Origin: a virus
DNA: 27,598 nucleotides
IMG/VR virus record: IMGVR_UViG_3300035698_007128
Coordinates: 1 to 27,598 of that record
Reading direction: 5' to 3' (one strand)
The notes below the pieces were generated by a model, which saw nothing but the letters and a program-made list of their open reading frames with translations, ran no database searches and had not been told where the DNA came from. Position numbers and translations under genes: made by a program. Below are positions 7,259-15,054 of this stretch, one piece after another; within the stretch, counting starts at the first letter, position 1, and every line of letters starts with the position of its first letter.

Positions 7259-7503
7259 TATTTAATACCCCTAAAATAGTCTACAACAGGGTCAAGAGAC
7301 TTCTTGGATAGCTCTAGGGCTTTGATAGCTTTGGCTACCCCCTCTGTCTGGTCCTCTAAGGGCATATCCTGCAAACGCTCTAGCTGATAGGTCACAGTAA
7401 TCTCTGCCGAGTATGCAGCCCGTTTGATCTCTGGGGGGGCAAACACTCCCTGACAACCCAAAGACATGGAACACAGAATCAGTACTATAATAAGTTTCTT
7501 CAT
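7258..7503 (-). CDS. Small lipoprotein
   Basis: 81 residues. The signal MKKLIIVLILCSMSLGC has a classic lipobox (SLGC, lipidated Cys17). The mature part is a ~60-residue helical peptide with YQLERLQDM and IKALELSKKSL heptad-like stretches. It is flanked by two other lipoprotein genes. It may be an outer-membrane or periplasmic partner in lysis or superinfection exclusion; nothing in the sequence decides this. Confidence 0.75.
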   Translation of the reverse strand: MKKLIIVLILCSMSLGCQGVFAPPEIKRAAYSAEITVTYQLERLQDMPLEDQTEGVAKAIKALELSKKSLDPVVDYFRGIK

Positions 7504-7510
7504 AATATAC

Positions 7511-7954
7511 CTAACTAACTACAAACATCATGTTTTGAATTGATGCACTATCCGATCCAACCTTGATCTGATTCACAGCCTTGGTCACATTGAAACTCTT
7601 GGTCACATTGATAATGATACCATTGACATCAAGTGCAATAGTCACATCAAGCACCAGTTCCTCAGTGCCCCCTTGGGCTTCTAACGTGATACTCTGGATA
7701 TACTTACCCACTTTGAAGTACTTCACAGCCTGCCCACTTGTCTTATCAAAGATACTCAACACATCAGCCGTCTTGATAGGGACAGTGATGGTGGGCATAT
7801 TAGAGACTACTACCACAAGGCTTAGATTCGGAGCAGCATTAGGTACTTCGATGGTCTGCACCTCAAGACGCTCGATACTGGTACAAGAGGGGGCAAAACA
7901 TAACACAAACACAAACACTAACAACACTAACAACATTAAAGCAATACTTTTCAT
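7511..7954 (-). CDS. Lipoprotein, beta-rich
   Basis: 147 residues. Long hydrophobic signal ending FAPSC (lipidated Cys24). The mature part is rich in Val, Ile and Thr with alternating patterns (LSLVVVVSNMPTITVPIKT; VLDVTIALDVNGIIINVT), suggesting a beta-sandwich exposed at the envelope. The ATG follows a strong AGGAG. It is the first of three lipoprotein genes in a row. No family is recognised; superinfection exclusion or envelope anchoring are possible roles. Confidence 0.75.
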   Translation of the reverse strand: MKSIALMLLVLLVFVFVLCFAPSCTSIERLEVQTIEVPNAAPNLSLVVVVSNMPTITVPIKTADVLSIFDKTSGQAVKYFKVGKYIQSITLEAQGGTEELVLDVTIALDVNGIIINVTKSFNVTKAVNQIKVGSDSASIQNMMFVVS

Positions 7955-8189
7955 AATTTCTCCTAAATAACGAACTAACGATACACCAAATGACGTACCA
8001 ACAATACATACAATAAGACAAGGACACTAACGACGCCATACCACAGAAAAATACAAAGACTAGCAACGAAAACGTACTAATCCAAGAAGTGAATGGGATG
8101 CCTACAAACAAAATACAGGTAAAATATGTAAAAATGGCACTAACAACCATAAAAACCAGAGAACATAAAAATATATAGGTGGTGTTCAC
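7863..8189 (-). CDS. Possible small membrane protein overlapping the lipoprotein gene
   Basis: 108-codon frame starting with GTG at 8189, six bases after GAGG. It would have two or three membrane segments (residues 5-31 and 38-73, then a basic RRNYEK turn and a hydrophobic tail). The last 92 bases overlap the lipoprotein gene in another frame, which is more than usual here. Without it, 7955-8232 would hold no gene. The region is unusually rich in A and C on the plus strand, which by itself gives hydrophobic codons on the minus strand, so this may be spurious. Confidence 0.35.
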   Translation of the reverse strand: MNTTYIFLCSLVFMVVSAIFTYFTCILFVGIPFTSWISTFSLLVFVFFCGMASLVSLSYCMYCWYVIWCIVSSLFRRNYEKYCFNVVSVVSVCVCVMFCPLLYQYRAS

Positions 8190-8232
8190 GTCTTACCTCA
8201 AAAGACTATACACTATTTCGTACTCTCAAATA

Positions 8233-9273
8233 CTACCAACTATTTCCCTCTGATGCTTTCTTACAAAAATGTAAGACTCTCATCACGATACCAAGATAAT
8301 CCATCTTATCAACAATACTCGAACGAACCCAATTCCTGTCCAGAAACTCGCATTTTTCGACAGCTTCGCAACAACTAACAACATCATCGTGGCAGAAGAA
8401 GCCATTGATATGAGGCTCAATGAATGAACAAATACCTCCATTGTATGTAGCCACTACTGGAACTCCGTACATCATAGCCTCTTTGGGGGCCTGTGGTGAG
8501 CAGTCACAGATGTTTGGAAGGTGGATAAAGCAGGAGGCATTGTAGAATACATCATCTCTGCCATCTACCAACTCACCATGGAAGTTTACAGCCCTACGGA
8601 ACCCATTGAAATACTCTTGGTCGTCAATACGCCCATACACATCAAGGGTCTTTCCTAGACGTTTGCAAGCCTCTGCTGCAATATGAACCTGTTTCATGGG
8701 ATGGATACGGCCAACAAACAGCGGGTTTCCCGTATTGTCTAATGCTCGATCTACTTCAATTGGTGGAATGAAGTTAAAGATGGATGGACCATTCACATTA
8801 TCATTGAATCTTGCAAACTCTTTACTCAGATAAATCTTATTCCTTACCTCATCATGTGGGTACTTCTTGTACGGATCACCCCCCATAATAGAGACTACAT
8901 TGTCAAAAAACTGTCCAGCTAGGTGGAACATACTATTGTCAATGATGCAGTCATATTTGGTGTGATTCTCCTTCAGTTGCTCAAACAGATTCACTTCATA
9001 ATTTGCATCATTTACCTTTGTCTCGTACACCCGAATATTTGAAAGATCGTCAAAATAATAAGTAATTTTACGGGCAAATTCATCTACTGTTGAAACATCA
9101 ATAGGTGAAGTCAAAATACCATCAGCAGTACCTAATCCGGCATACACATCCAAGGAATCAAATAAATAGTACTGTTTTAGTACCTTAATGAAATGGTGAA
9201 GGAATCGCTCTGATCCACCATAACCTTTTGGTGGGATACTATTCTCAGGACATGCTAGTATTGCTAATTTCAT
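8233..9273 (-). CDS. Family 4-like glycosyltransferase (GT-B fold)
   Basis: 346 residues. The N-terminus has KLAILACPENSIPPKGYGGSE, typical of GT4 enzymes whose Gly-rich loop contacts the acceptor or nucleotide sugar. The C-terminal domain has FVGRIHPMKQ (start of the donor-binding Rossmann fold), a GRIDD turn and PKEAMMYGVPVVATYNGG, equivalent to the EAMACGxPVVA donor-binding motif. It transfers a sugar from a nucleotide donor, acceptor unknown. Its start overlaps the Ntn hydrolase gene (TAATG). With two other transferases and a deacetylase it forms a carbohydrate island that may modify phage virions, phage DNA or the host surface. Confidence 0.85.
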   Translation of the reverse strand: MKLAILACPENSIPPKGYGGSERFLHHFIKVLKQYYLFDSLDVYAGLGTADGILTSPIDVSTVDEFARKITYYFDDLSNIRVYETKVNDANYEVNLFEQLKENHTKYDCIIDNSMFHLAGQFFDNVVSIMGGDPYKKYPHDEVRNKIYLSKEFARFNDNVNGPSIFNFIPPIEVDRALDNTGNPLFVGRIHPMKQVHIAAEACKRLGKTLDVYGRIDDQEYFNGFRRAVNFHGELVDGRDDVFYNASCFIHLPNICDCSPQAPKEAMMYGVPVVATYNGGICSFIEPHINGFFCHDDVVSCCEAVEKCEFLDRNWVRSSIVDKMDYLGIVMRVLHFCKKASEGNSW

Positions 9274-9812
9274 TATAACTCACAATATGTTATGGGGCTA
9301 CTTACTCCGGCAGAGAAGAACTCTGCACACTTTACTGAATCAATGACAATCTTTTTCTTGTTCTTGCGGTTCTTTGTCCCATGCAAGTATCCAAGGGAAT
9401 AGGACTCACCACACCCCACAGAGTCATACCCACATAAAGACTCCCCCACCTGATAGTCTTCGTCAATCCGAAACAACCTACCCCTATAGCCTAGTAGGAA
9501 GCAGCCCCCAGTTTCCTCACCATTGACCGTTGTGCTAAATCCCCCATCTTTTAATGTTTTCCTAACAACATCAATCAACTTTGTGACCACATACTCATAA
9601 GAATCCATCCCAAGGGGATGCTTCGGGGGCTTCAGATTGAATCTAAGTAATTGACCCATACGGAAGGAAGAGGTAAATCCAAGAACCATCTTCTTGCCTA
9701 TCTTGAATACCTTCTCATCCCTTCGAATACTAATATCATATCCGGCAACCCCTGCCGAATCACCGGCCATGTAAACCTTCTTACCATCAGTCAATGCTGC
9801 AATACAGGTCAC
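9273..9812 (-). CDS. HslV/proteasome beta-like Ntn hydrolase
   Basis: 179 residues starting with GTG, after a strong AGGAGA site. After removal of the initiator Met the protein begins TCIAALTDGKKVYMAGDSAG. Counted from that Thr, the proteasome-type catalytic set is in place: Thr1, Asp17 (AGDS) and Lys33 (RRDEKVFKI). Further on, VLGFTSSFRMGQ and a YDSVGCGESYSLG block match the GxGG-type segment near Ser129 in HslV and proteasome beta subunits. Length matches HslV (about 175). These enzymes form ring-shaped threonine peptidases that work with an unfoldase; no HslU-like ATPase is visible in this window. It lies between a methyltransferase and a glycosyltransferase. Substrate and partner are unknown. 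Confidence 0.8.
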   Translation of the reverse strand: MTCIAALTDGKKVYMAGDSAGVAGYDISIRRDEKVFKIGKKMVLGFTSSFRMGQLLRFNLKPPKHPLGMDSYEYVVTKLIDVVRKTLKDGGFSTTVNGEETGGCFLLGYRGRLFRIDEDYQVGESLCGYDSVGCGESYSLGYLHGTKNRKNKKKIVIDSVKCAEFFSAGVSSPITYCEL

Positions 9813-9821
9813 TTGTTTCTC

Positions 9822-10601
9822 CTAAAATAGCTTATTACTTGCTTCTTCAATTCGTTTTTTTGCAATATCAAAGTATGTCTGTTCTTTCTCAATACCAATG
9901 AACTGACGACCAAAATTTACACAGGCTACTCCTGTTGTTCCGCTACCCATGAATGGATCAAATACAACATCACCATCATTACTCCATGAGATAATATGAT
10001 CGTGGGCTAATTGCTCCGGGTAAGAAGCTGGATGATCCCCTTTTTGTTTAGAATTAGGGATATTCCACACATTATCTTTAACTTTTGTTTCTTTTATTAC
10101 CCTATTTATAGAGTGACGGTCAGTTCTTAATGAACCATCTTGTCTACGTTGTCCATAATTATCTGTCTTTTTCTTACCAGCGTTTATACACGGAATTTTT
10201 ATATAATTACATCTAGGTTTACCCCTGCTAAATACAAACATATATTCAAAACCCTGCCAATATCTTTCGCATTTTGGATCGTAGGGGGTAGCATTTTTTT
10301 TCCATATCATAGTATCATGCAGCCGGAACCCACACCCCATGGCATAAAGGGCTTGCTTGAAGCTGGTTCCTGTCTCACTCCCCTTGATTGTAGCATCCCC
10401 AACAACCCATACAACAACACCACCTTCTTTAGTTACTCGATATAGAGATTCTAACACAGGCTTCCACACATGCTCTCCCCAATCCAAAGAATCATTGTAA
10501 GTCCTTAGATTGTCATAAGGAGGAGATGTGACAGTAAGGTCTATTGAACCATCTTCAATCTCTTTCATCCGTTCTAAACAATCACCCTGCATTAGTCTCA
10601 T
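9822..10601 (-). CDS. DNA N4-cytosine/N6-adenine methyltransferase (beta class order)
   Basis: 259 residues from ATG 10601 (MRLMQGDC), which overlaps the upstream stop (TGATG). Catalytic motif IV is TSPPYDN (residues 25-31) and the AdoMet-binding motif [14 protein letters not shown], lies late in the protein. This motif order places it in the beta class. SPPY is common in N4-cytosine enzymes but also occurs in N6-adenine ones. The central region ([18 protein letters not shown]) probably recognises the target. No restriction partner is visible, so it is likely an orphan phage methylase that protects phage DNA. Target sequence unknown. Confidence 0.9.
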   Translation of the reverse strand: MRLMQGDCLERMKEIEDGSIDLTVTSPPYDNLRTYNDSLDWGEHVWKPVLESLYRVTKEGGVVVWVVGDATIKGSETGTSFKQALYAMGCGFRLHDTMIWKKNATPYDPKCERYWQGFEYMFVFSRGKPRCNYIKIPCINAGKKKTDNYGQRRQDGSLRTDRHSINRVIKETKVKDNVWNIPNSKQKGDHPASYPEQLAHDHIISWSNDGDVVFDPFMGSGTTGVACVNFGRQFIGIEKEQTYFDIAKKRIEEASNKLF

Positions 10602-11374
10602 CAATAATTCCAATCAATGCCTTCTTCTTCCATTCTTCGACGAAAGAGAATAACATCTTGCTTCATCATTTCTTCTTTACTTTCATCAATACCCCTGAAA
10701 CCACCTTCACTTACATGGTGGACGGCCTTCGCCTCTGTGTCTAGGAGCATCATGCCTTTTGTCCCCATTCGGAGAGTGAAATCAGTTTCAGCCCTATACG
10801 AGCATTGACTATAGTCGGTACAAAATCCACCAACGACTCTTGCCACTTCAACATTGTATACAAAGGATGAATAGATGTGGTGGACTTCAAAAATTATATG
10901 CTCACCAGACCATTCAAAGAACTGTAAATGCCGTGGGTTGCTGTCCCATGATCCCTCTTCATTACTACAAGCACCTTCATCATTGTTCTTGGATGGATAG
11001 AATCCACCAGAACAGACTACACCATCAAAGTTGAATACCCTTACCAACTTCTCCATACAGTCTTTTTCAGGAATAAGATCATCATCCCACTTGGCGATAA
11101 GGGGGGTCTTCCTATTCTTTAGAACAAACTCGAAAGCAGCCTGTTGACCATGGACATCCCCCTTGACTGGGTTCGGGTTCTCAATCACTGTAACTTTGTG
11201 GGTCAATTCCAATGGGAAGTCGTTGTTATTCACAATGATGATTTCAGCAGGCTTCTTTGTCTGCCCAAGGAAAGCTCCAATGGTCTTGTTTAGAATATCA
11301 GCCCGCTCTTTACCCTTGGTAGAGATGCATACGGTGTAATCAAAATCATTGAATAATGCGAAGTTAGTTTCCAT
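10601..11374 (-). CDS. Family 2-like glycosyltransferase (GT-A fold)
   Basis: 257 residues from ATG 11374 ([10 protein letters not shown]). The 35 extra N-terminal codons of the longest frame are the shadow of the deacetylase gene and are rejected. [19 protein letters not shown] and PAEIIIVNN are the usual GT2 opening. The metal/nucleotide-sugar binding DXD is at KWDDDLIP (Asp97-Asp99). A C-terminal region with [12 protein letters not shown] and HHVSEGG resembles the later catalytic segment. The sugar and acceptor are unknown. It overlaps the deacetylase gene by 11 bases and the methyltransferase by one. Confidence 0.85.
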   Translation of the reverse strand: METNFALFNDFDYTVCISTKGKERADILNKTIGAFLGQTKKPAEIIIVNNNDFPLELTHKVTVIENPNPVKGDVHGQQAAFEFVLKNRKTPLIAKWDDDLIPEKDCMEKLVRVFNFDGVVCSGGFYPSKNNDEGACSNEEGSWDSNPRHLQFFEWSGEHIIFEVHHIYSSFVYNVEVARVVGGFCTDYSQCSYRAETDFTLRMGTKGMMLLDTEAKAVHHVSEGGFRGIDESKEEMMKQDVILFRRRMEEEGIDWNY

Positions 11375-12104
11375 TGGTAAAGTACTCTGGAGTAATGACT
11401 TCAATCTCTCCCGCTTGAACCTTACTTGAGATGAAGTCAACATCCTTCTTGAACTGTTCAAGCATAATCTCCTGACCATTACCAGTCATATGGTTTACAT
11501 TGTGGTAGCATACAACACAAATTGAATTGCAGTCAATTGCATCCTGTACCCCTCGTTTTACCTCATCAGGGAACCGAATATCGGCAGCAACAGAGATACC
11601 AATAACCTTGTACTTGTAATCATTGGGATAAAGTCGTTTATTTCCCGTAATGATCCATGTATCTTTTTCAGGAAGATAGTTACCAAACGTCAGACGCATC
11701 CATGAGAATTCATCTACAAACTTCTGTAAATGCTCCCCAAAGATGTTGTCCGTACCATAGGGCACAATAAGACTGTCCCCATGATAACCATGTTGATTCA
11801 ACCATCCCTTAGCCTTGACACAATCAGTGAAGAACTCTTCAATTGTCCCCTTGGGCACATTCTTTCTTGTTGGATCATCAATTGCTCGTAGGTGTGAATA
11901 GGAATGATTGCAGATATAGTGTCCTTGTTCATCCAACTTAATCAGGTCACGAGTACCAAAGAAGCCTAGTGTATCCACCTTGTCAACCACTACACTGAAT
12001 GTACCTTTAAGGCCATTATGTGCAAGCAGTTCTCCTGCATACATCTGGTCAATAACCCCATCATCAAACGTCAACATTACTTTACCCATCTTTGAATTCT
12101 CCAT
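11364..12104 (-). CDS. Polysaccharide deacetylase-like protein (NodB/CE4)
   Basis: 246 residues. NodB-type motif 1 is TFDDG (residues 12-16; Asp14 catalytic base, Asp15 metal ligand), and motif 2 is HSYSH (67-71; His67 and His71 metal ligands). VPYGTDN probably corresponds to the RxPYG-type motif 3, and CYHNVNH to the late His motif. It would remove N- or O-acetyl groups from a glycan. There is no signal peptide, so it acts inside the cell or on an intermediate. A second ATG at 12089 has a clearer GGAG site, so the start is slightly uncertain. It overlaps the heptosyltransferase-like gene by 23 bases. Confidence 0.85.
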   Translation of the reverse strand: MENSKMGKVMLTFDDGVIDQMYAGELLAHNGLKGTFSVVVDKVDTLGFFGTRDLIKLDEQGHYICNHSYSHLRAIDDPTRKNVPKGTIEEFFTDCVKAKGWLNQHGYHGDSLIVPYGTDNIFGEHLQKFVDEFSWMRLTFGNYLPEKDTWIITGNKRLYPNDYKYKVIGISVAADIRFPDEVKRGVQDAIDCNSICVVCYHNVNHMTGNGQEIMLEQFKKDVDFISSKVQAGEIEVITPEYFTNGN

Positions 12105-12960
12105 TCTTCATGTAATACGTTGTATAGTCAATCAGTTTACTTACTTCGGGCAACCACCCCAACTCATATACCTTGTGTTGGGCACCAAACCAGTTGGTTT
12201 CACAATACCGGATGATGTTCTTCTCTGTACCCCATACCAGATGGTTCTTACCCATTCGACTGGCAAGGTGCATAAGGCCCGTACTTCCACCCACAACCAA
12301 ATCAGCTACACCCATGATATCTACACAATCATCAAGGGTTGTGTCATTCAGAAAGTTGATTACACAATCATCGAAGACATACTCTTCTTTCTTGTTCAAA
12401 CCTAGCTTACCAATGACTACACAATTGTAATCTTGAGACATTGCATTCACTAGACTAGCCCAATCAGATGGACTCATATTCCGGTATGTGGACATCTCTC
12501 GATTCCGCACACAGAACACAATCGTCTTATCCTTGTCCATCTTGGGACACTTGCTTGTGTCTTTTGACCCGATGAGATTGGGTTTACCAATCATATACTG
12601 TGGATCATTGAACTTCTTGAGATTGTTATACCAGAAGAAGGGGAATTCACCCATCTCTTTCTTACACTCTTCTGTAACAAAAGTAGCCAGCTTGTCTAGC
12701 CCTTTCTTTCGCTCATCATTCATCCCATGCCAGAGAAAGCATTCGGCTTCAAAGGCCGGGATTTCGATTTCACGATACTCTGCAAAGTCATAGAATGATC
12801 TCTTACCGGCAGCACCATAAACTACGCACTTGCTATAACAACTCTCAAGAAATACATTCCTGATTAGGGGTTGCCATCCAAATAGTTCGTGCCCAAGCTC
12901 GCCCACATAGGGGCCTACGACTAATGTGTCTTTTGTAATTTTTACTTCTTTACCGTCCAT
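12082..12960 (-). CDS. GT9/ADP-heptose transferase-like glycosyltransferase
   Basis: 292 residues. The C-terminal half has the pattern of LPS heptosyltransferases: DCVDIMGVADLVVGGSTGLMH followed by ASRMGKNHLVWGT, equivalent to the motif in which a Ser/Thr-Gly loop contacts the nucleotide sugar. The N-terminal GPYVGELGHELFGWQP is also seen in glycosyltransferases acting on surface polysaccharides. I infer a GT-B enzyme that moves a sugar onto a glycan; ADP-heptose as donor is only a guess. It starts after AAGGG within the end of the upstream gene. Confidence 0.65.
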   Translation of the reverse strand: MDGKEVKITKDTLVVGPYVGELGHELFGWQPLIRNVFLESCYSKCVVYGAAGKRSFYDFAEYREIEIPAFEAECFLWHGMNDERKKGLDKLATFVTEECKKEMGEFPFFWYNNLKKFNDPQYMIGKPNLIGSKDTSKCPKMDKDKTIVFCVRNREMSTYRNMSPSDWASLVNAMSQDYNCVVIGKLGLNKKEEYVFDDCVINFLNDTTLDDCVDIMGVADLVVGGSTGLMHLASRMGKNHLVWGTEKNIIRYCETNWFGAQHKVYELGWLPEVSKLIDYTTYYMKNGEFKDG

Positions 12961-13132
12961 AATTACCCTTCATCTTCACCTCACCAATGCTACGGTCATT
13001 CTTGTACATCTTCATGCGAAAAAACGCCCAAGAGGTGCAAACAGTGTTTCGTTTGTCATAGTGGATCACTACATCATTAAAAAATTCACCCCGTGTTTCG
13101 GAGTATCCATGTAAATCATTCAGCAGCTTCAT
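12950..13132 (-). CDS. Small basic protein overlapping the terminase gene
   Basis: 60 residues from ATG 13132 (MKLLNDLHGYSETRGEFF...), chosen because AAGGA lies eight bases upstream; a longer frame to 13153 lies within the terminase coding region. It overlaps the terminase gene by 17 bases and the next gene by 11. It is basic and aromatic (NTVCTSWAFFRMKMYKNDR). No family is recognised. Confidence 0.65.
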   Translation of the reverse strand: MKLLNDLHGYSETRGEFFNDVVIHYDKRNTVCTSWAFFRMKMYKNDRSIGEVKMKGNYGR

Positions 13133-13838
13133 TGGCCCCATCCTTTTTGTCATAGAATTTTTGTTCGAGTTCTTCTTGTGTCGTAGACTCTACATCTATA
13201 ATCTCATCATCAGTTAGACGGTCCCTCCAAGAGGGGGTATTTGAATTGATGATGATTGTCTGTTCTCGATTATCAATATTGAGTGTGTTTGCGTCTTTGA
13301 TCCTGCCCCTTACCTTTGCCACAGATTCTAGGACATTCTTCTTGCTGTCCAATTCAACCTTGCCCCAAGGATTCCCATACTTGTCTACTCCCTTGCTGGC
13401 AGAACTCAAGATGGATGTATCAATCCCCCGGTCTCTAAGCTCTTGTAATGTCTCTTCGCCATTTAGGTAGGTTTCGTAATCAGCAATGTCAGCCTTTACC
13501 AAGTCAAGCATCTTGATTTCAACATAATTGTCTACAAACCCAGTCTTATCCAGAATTTCAGTAATACACCTTGAGATAACAGGGTGGTGTAACATCTGTA
13601 CAGCAAGAACGGCAGACGCTTTTGTCTCGTATCCAGCCTTGCGGATAGCATCAGCTCCCTTGAAACCATTCATAAAGTAGTGATAAACAAAGTTGACCTG
13701 TCGTGGGGTGGTCAAATCATCCATAGCAGGAACGTACTGCCCAATCTTCTTCATAGCCTTTATTGTCTTGACAAAGGCTATGCTCTTTGGGGGTTTCTTT
13801 TTCTTCTTCACAATCGCGTTTTTCTTGTTCTCAGTCAT
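13116..13838 (-). CDS. Terminase small subunit-like protein
   Basis: 240 residues. After a Lys-rich N-terminus, residues ~42-95 match the Terminase_2 helix-turn-helix region: LTTPRQVNFVYHYFMNGFKG, then DAIRKAGYETKASAVLAVQM and LHHPVISRCI (compare LTxKQxxFVxxYxxxxNxxxAAIRAGYS and LLxNPxV). The small subunit binds phage DNA at the packaging site and regulates the large ATPase/nuclease subunit. No large subunit is found in this window, and the next genes are a 60-residue protein and glycosyltransferases. The C-terminal third is acidic and may contact the large subunit. Confidence 0.75.
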   Translation of the reverse strand: MTENKKNAIVKKKKKPPKSIAFVKTIKAMKKIGQYVPAMDDLTTPRQVNFVYHYFMNGFKGADAIRKAGYETKASAVLAVQMLHHPVISRCITEILDKTGFVDNYVEIKMLDLVKADIADYETYLNGEETLQELRDRGIDTSILSSASKGVDKYGNPWGKVELDSKKNVLESVAKVRGRIKDANTLNIDNREQTIIINSNTPSWRDRLTDDEIIDVESTTQEELEQKFYDKKDGANEAAE

Positions 13839-13847
13839 ACTTCTCCA

Positions 13848-14066
13848 CTACCACTTGGCTGGTTTGTCCGATAGGCTATCAAGAAACATCTCAGCCAATA
13901 AAATCAGGAGAGCAACTAGGCCGTACAGGGCAAAACAAAGACCTATAACTCTGTCTCTTTTCGTCCACGGGAGCGGAAAAAACTTCTTAACCACAATATG
14001 CTTTTCAACCAAATATGTGGCAACCATGCAAACGACCCATCCGGCGATAATCAATGTCAATAGCAT
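13848..14066 (-). CDS. Two-TM small membrane protein
   Basis: 72 residues with two membrane segments (about 2-19, LLTLIIAGWVVCMVATYL, and 41-61, VIGLCFALYGLVALLILLAEM) joined by a basic loop (KKFFPLPWTKRDR). The start has a strong AGGAG site. Size and topology would fit a class II holin, but it is far from the lysozyme-like gene, so this is only a possibility. Confidence 0.7.
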   Translation of the reverse strand: MLLTLIIAGWVVCMVATYLVEKHIVVKKFFPLPWTKRDRVIGLCFALYGLVALLILLAEMFLDSLSDKPAKW

Positions 14067-14079
14067 TTCAATTCTCCTG

Positions 14080-15054
14080 TTATACTTCTTTGTACTCTAC
14101 ATCATCTAAATTTAAACAACTCAAATCACTACCCCCTGCATAGGAGATTGAAGACTGTAAATTCTGTTTAATATCGTCAAACGTATTCCAAATACTGCCC
14201 CGATAATCAATCAGGATTTTCTTGCCCTCTATGTGCTTACTCCTATTCTTATTATACGTAGAAGCACTCCCAAAATATTCCTTATATTTCTTGCCATTAA
14301 CCCCAATTTCAATCACATCACCGGGGCTTTCCTCATGTCCTGCAAAGATGTTACCCCCCATGACCAAATCGGCACCAAAGACAAGAGCCTTTGCAATATC
14401 TGCCCCACATCGGATACCCCCATCGGCAATAATCTTTATTCTACAATCATTTAAAGCACTTTTACAATCATTGATAGATGTAAGATTCCAGTTAGCACTA
14501 CCAAAACCTGTATGAATCTTTGTAGAGCATACGCTACCGGGGGCTATCCCTACCTTAATAGCGTTAATCCCACTACCGCTTAAATAATATGCCGCCATCT
14601 CTGTGCATACATTCCCCGCAATCAAAAATACATCAGGATAGAGAGTGCAAACAAAATCAATCATATCAAGAACCCGTTGCGTATAAGCATGGGCAACATC
14701 AATGGTGATATAGTCTATCCTATACCCATTATGCTTCAACATTTCAAGGAAACTACGATCCTCTTGCTTGATGCCCACTGAAATGGATACAAAATGGTTC
14801 TGCATCGTGTGAATGAAGTCCATCTCTTGTGTTGTATTGTCAAAGAAACGGTGCATGATATAGAAGAACCCCCGCTTAGCCATATCCTTAGCTAACTGGG
14901 GACACATCACACTCTTCATATTGGCCGGAATTACAGGAATATTGAATGTTCTATCACCAAGGGTAACAGAAGTGTCACATTTACTCCTAGATTCAACCAC
15001 ACACTTGTTAGGCACAAGCATCACATCATCATAATCCAGCATTGTCTCAATCAT
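14080..15054 (-). CDS. guaC: GMP reductase (IMPDH/GMPR family)
   Basis: 324 residues, the usual length of GMP reductase and without the CBS domains of IMP dehydrogenase. The catalytic loop is GIAPGSVCSTKIHTGFG (Cys176), with IADGGIRCGADIAKAL and FGADLVMGGNIFAGHEES as phosphate-binding loops; the ending EYFGSASTYNK is like the GMPR flap. The family member converts GMP to IMP with NADPH. A truncated IMPDH activity cannot be excluded. It overlaps the deoxyribosyltransferase-like gene by ATGA, which suggests a shared role in purine (deoxy)nucleotide supply or base modification. Confidence 0.85.
   Translation of the reverse strand: MIETMLDYDDVMLVPNKCVVESRSKCDTSVTLGDRTFNIPVIPANMKSVMCPQLAKDMAKRGFFYIMHRFFDNTTQEMDFIHTMQNHFVSISVGIKQEDRSFLEMLKHNGYRIDYITIDVAHAYTQRVLDMIDFVCTLYPDVFLIAGNVCTEMAAYYLSGSGINAIKVGIAPGSVCSTKIHTGFGSANWNLTSINDCKSALNDCRIKIIADGGIRCGADIAKALVFGADLVMGGNIFAGHEESPGDVIEIGVNGKKYKEYFGSASTYNKNRSKHIEGKKILIDYRGSIWNTFDDIKQNLQSSISYAGGSDLSCLNLDDVEYKEV

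Noticed and set aside
14080-15054. IMP dehydrogenase
   Set aside because: Length without CBS domains and the C-terminal EYFGSAS-type segment fit GMP reductase better, although activity cannot be read from sequence.
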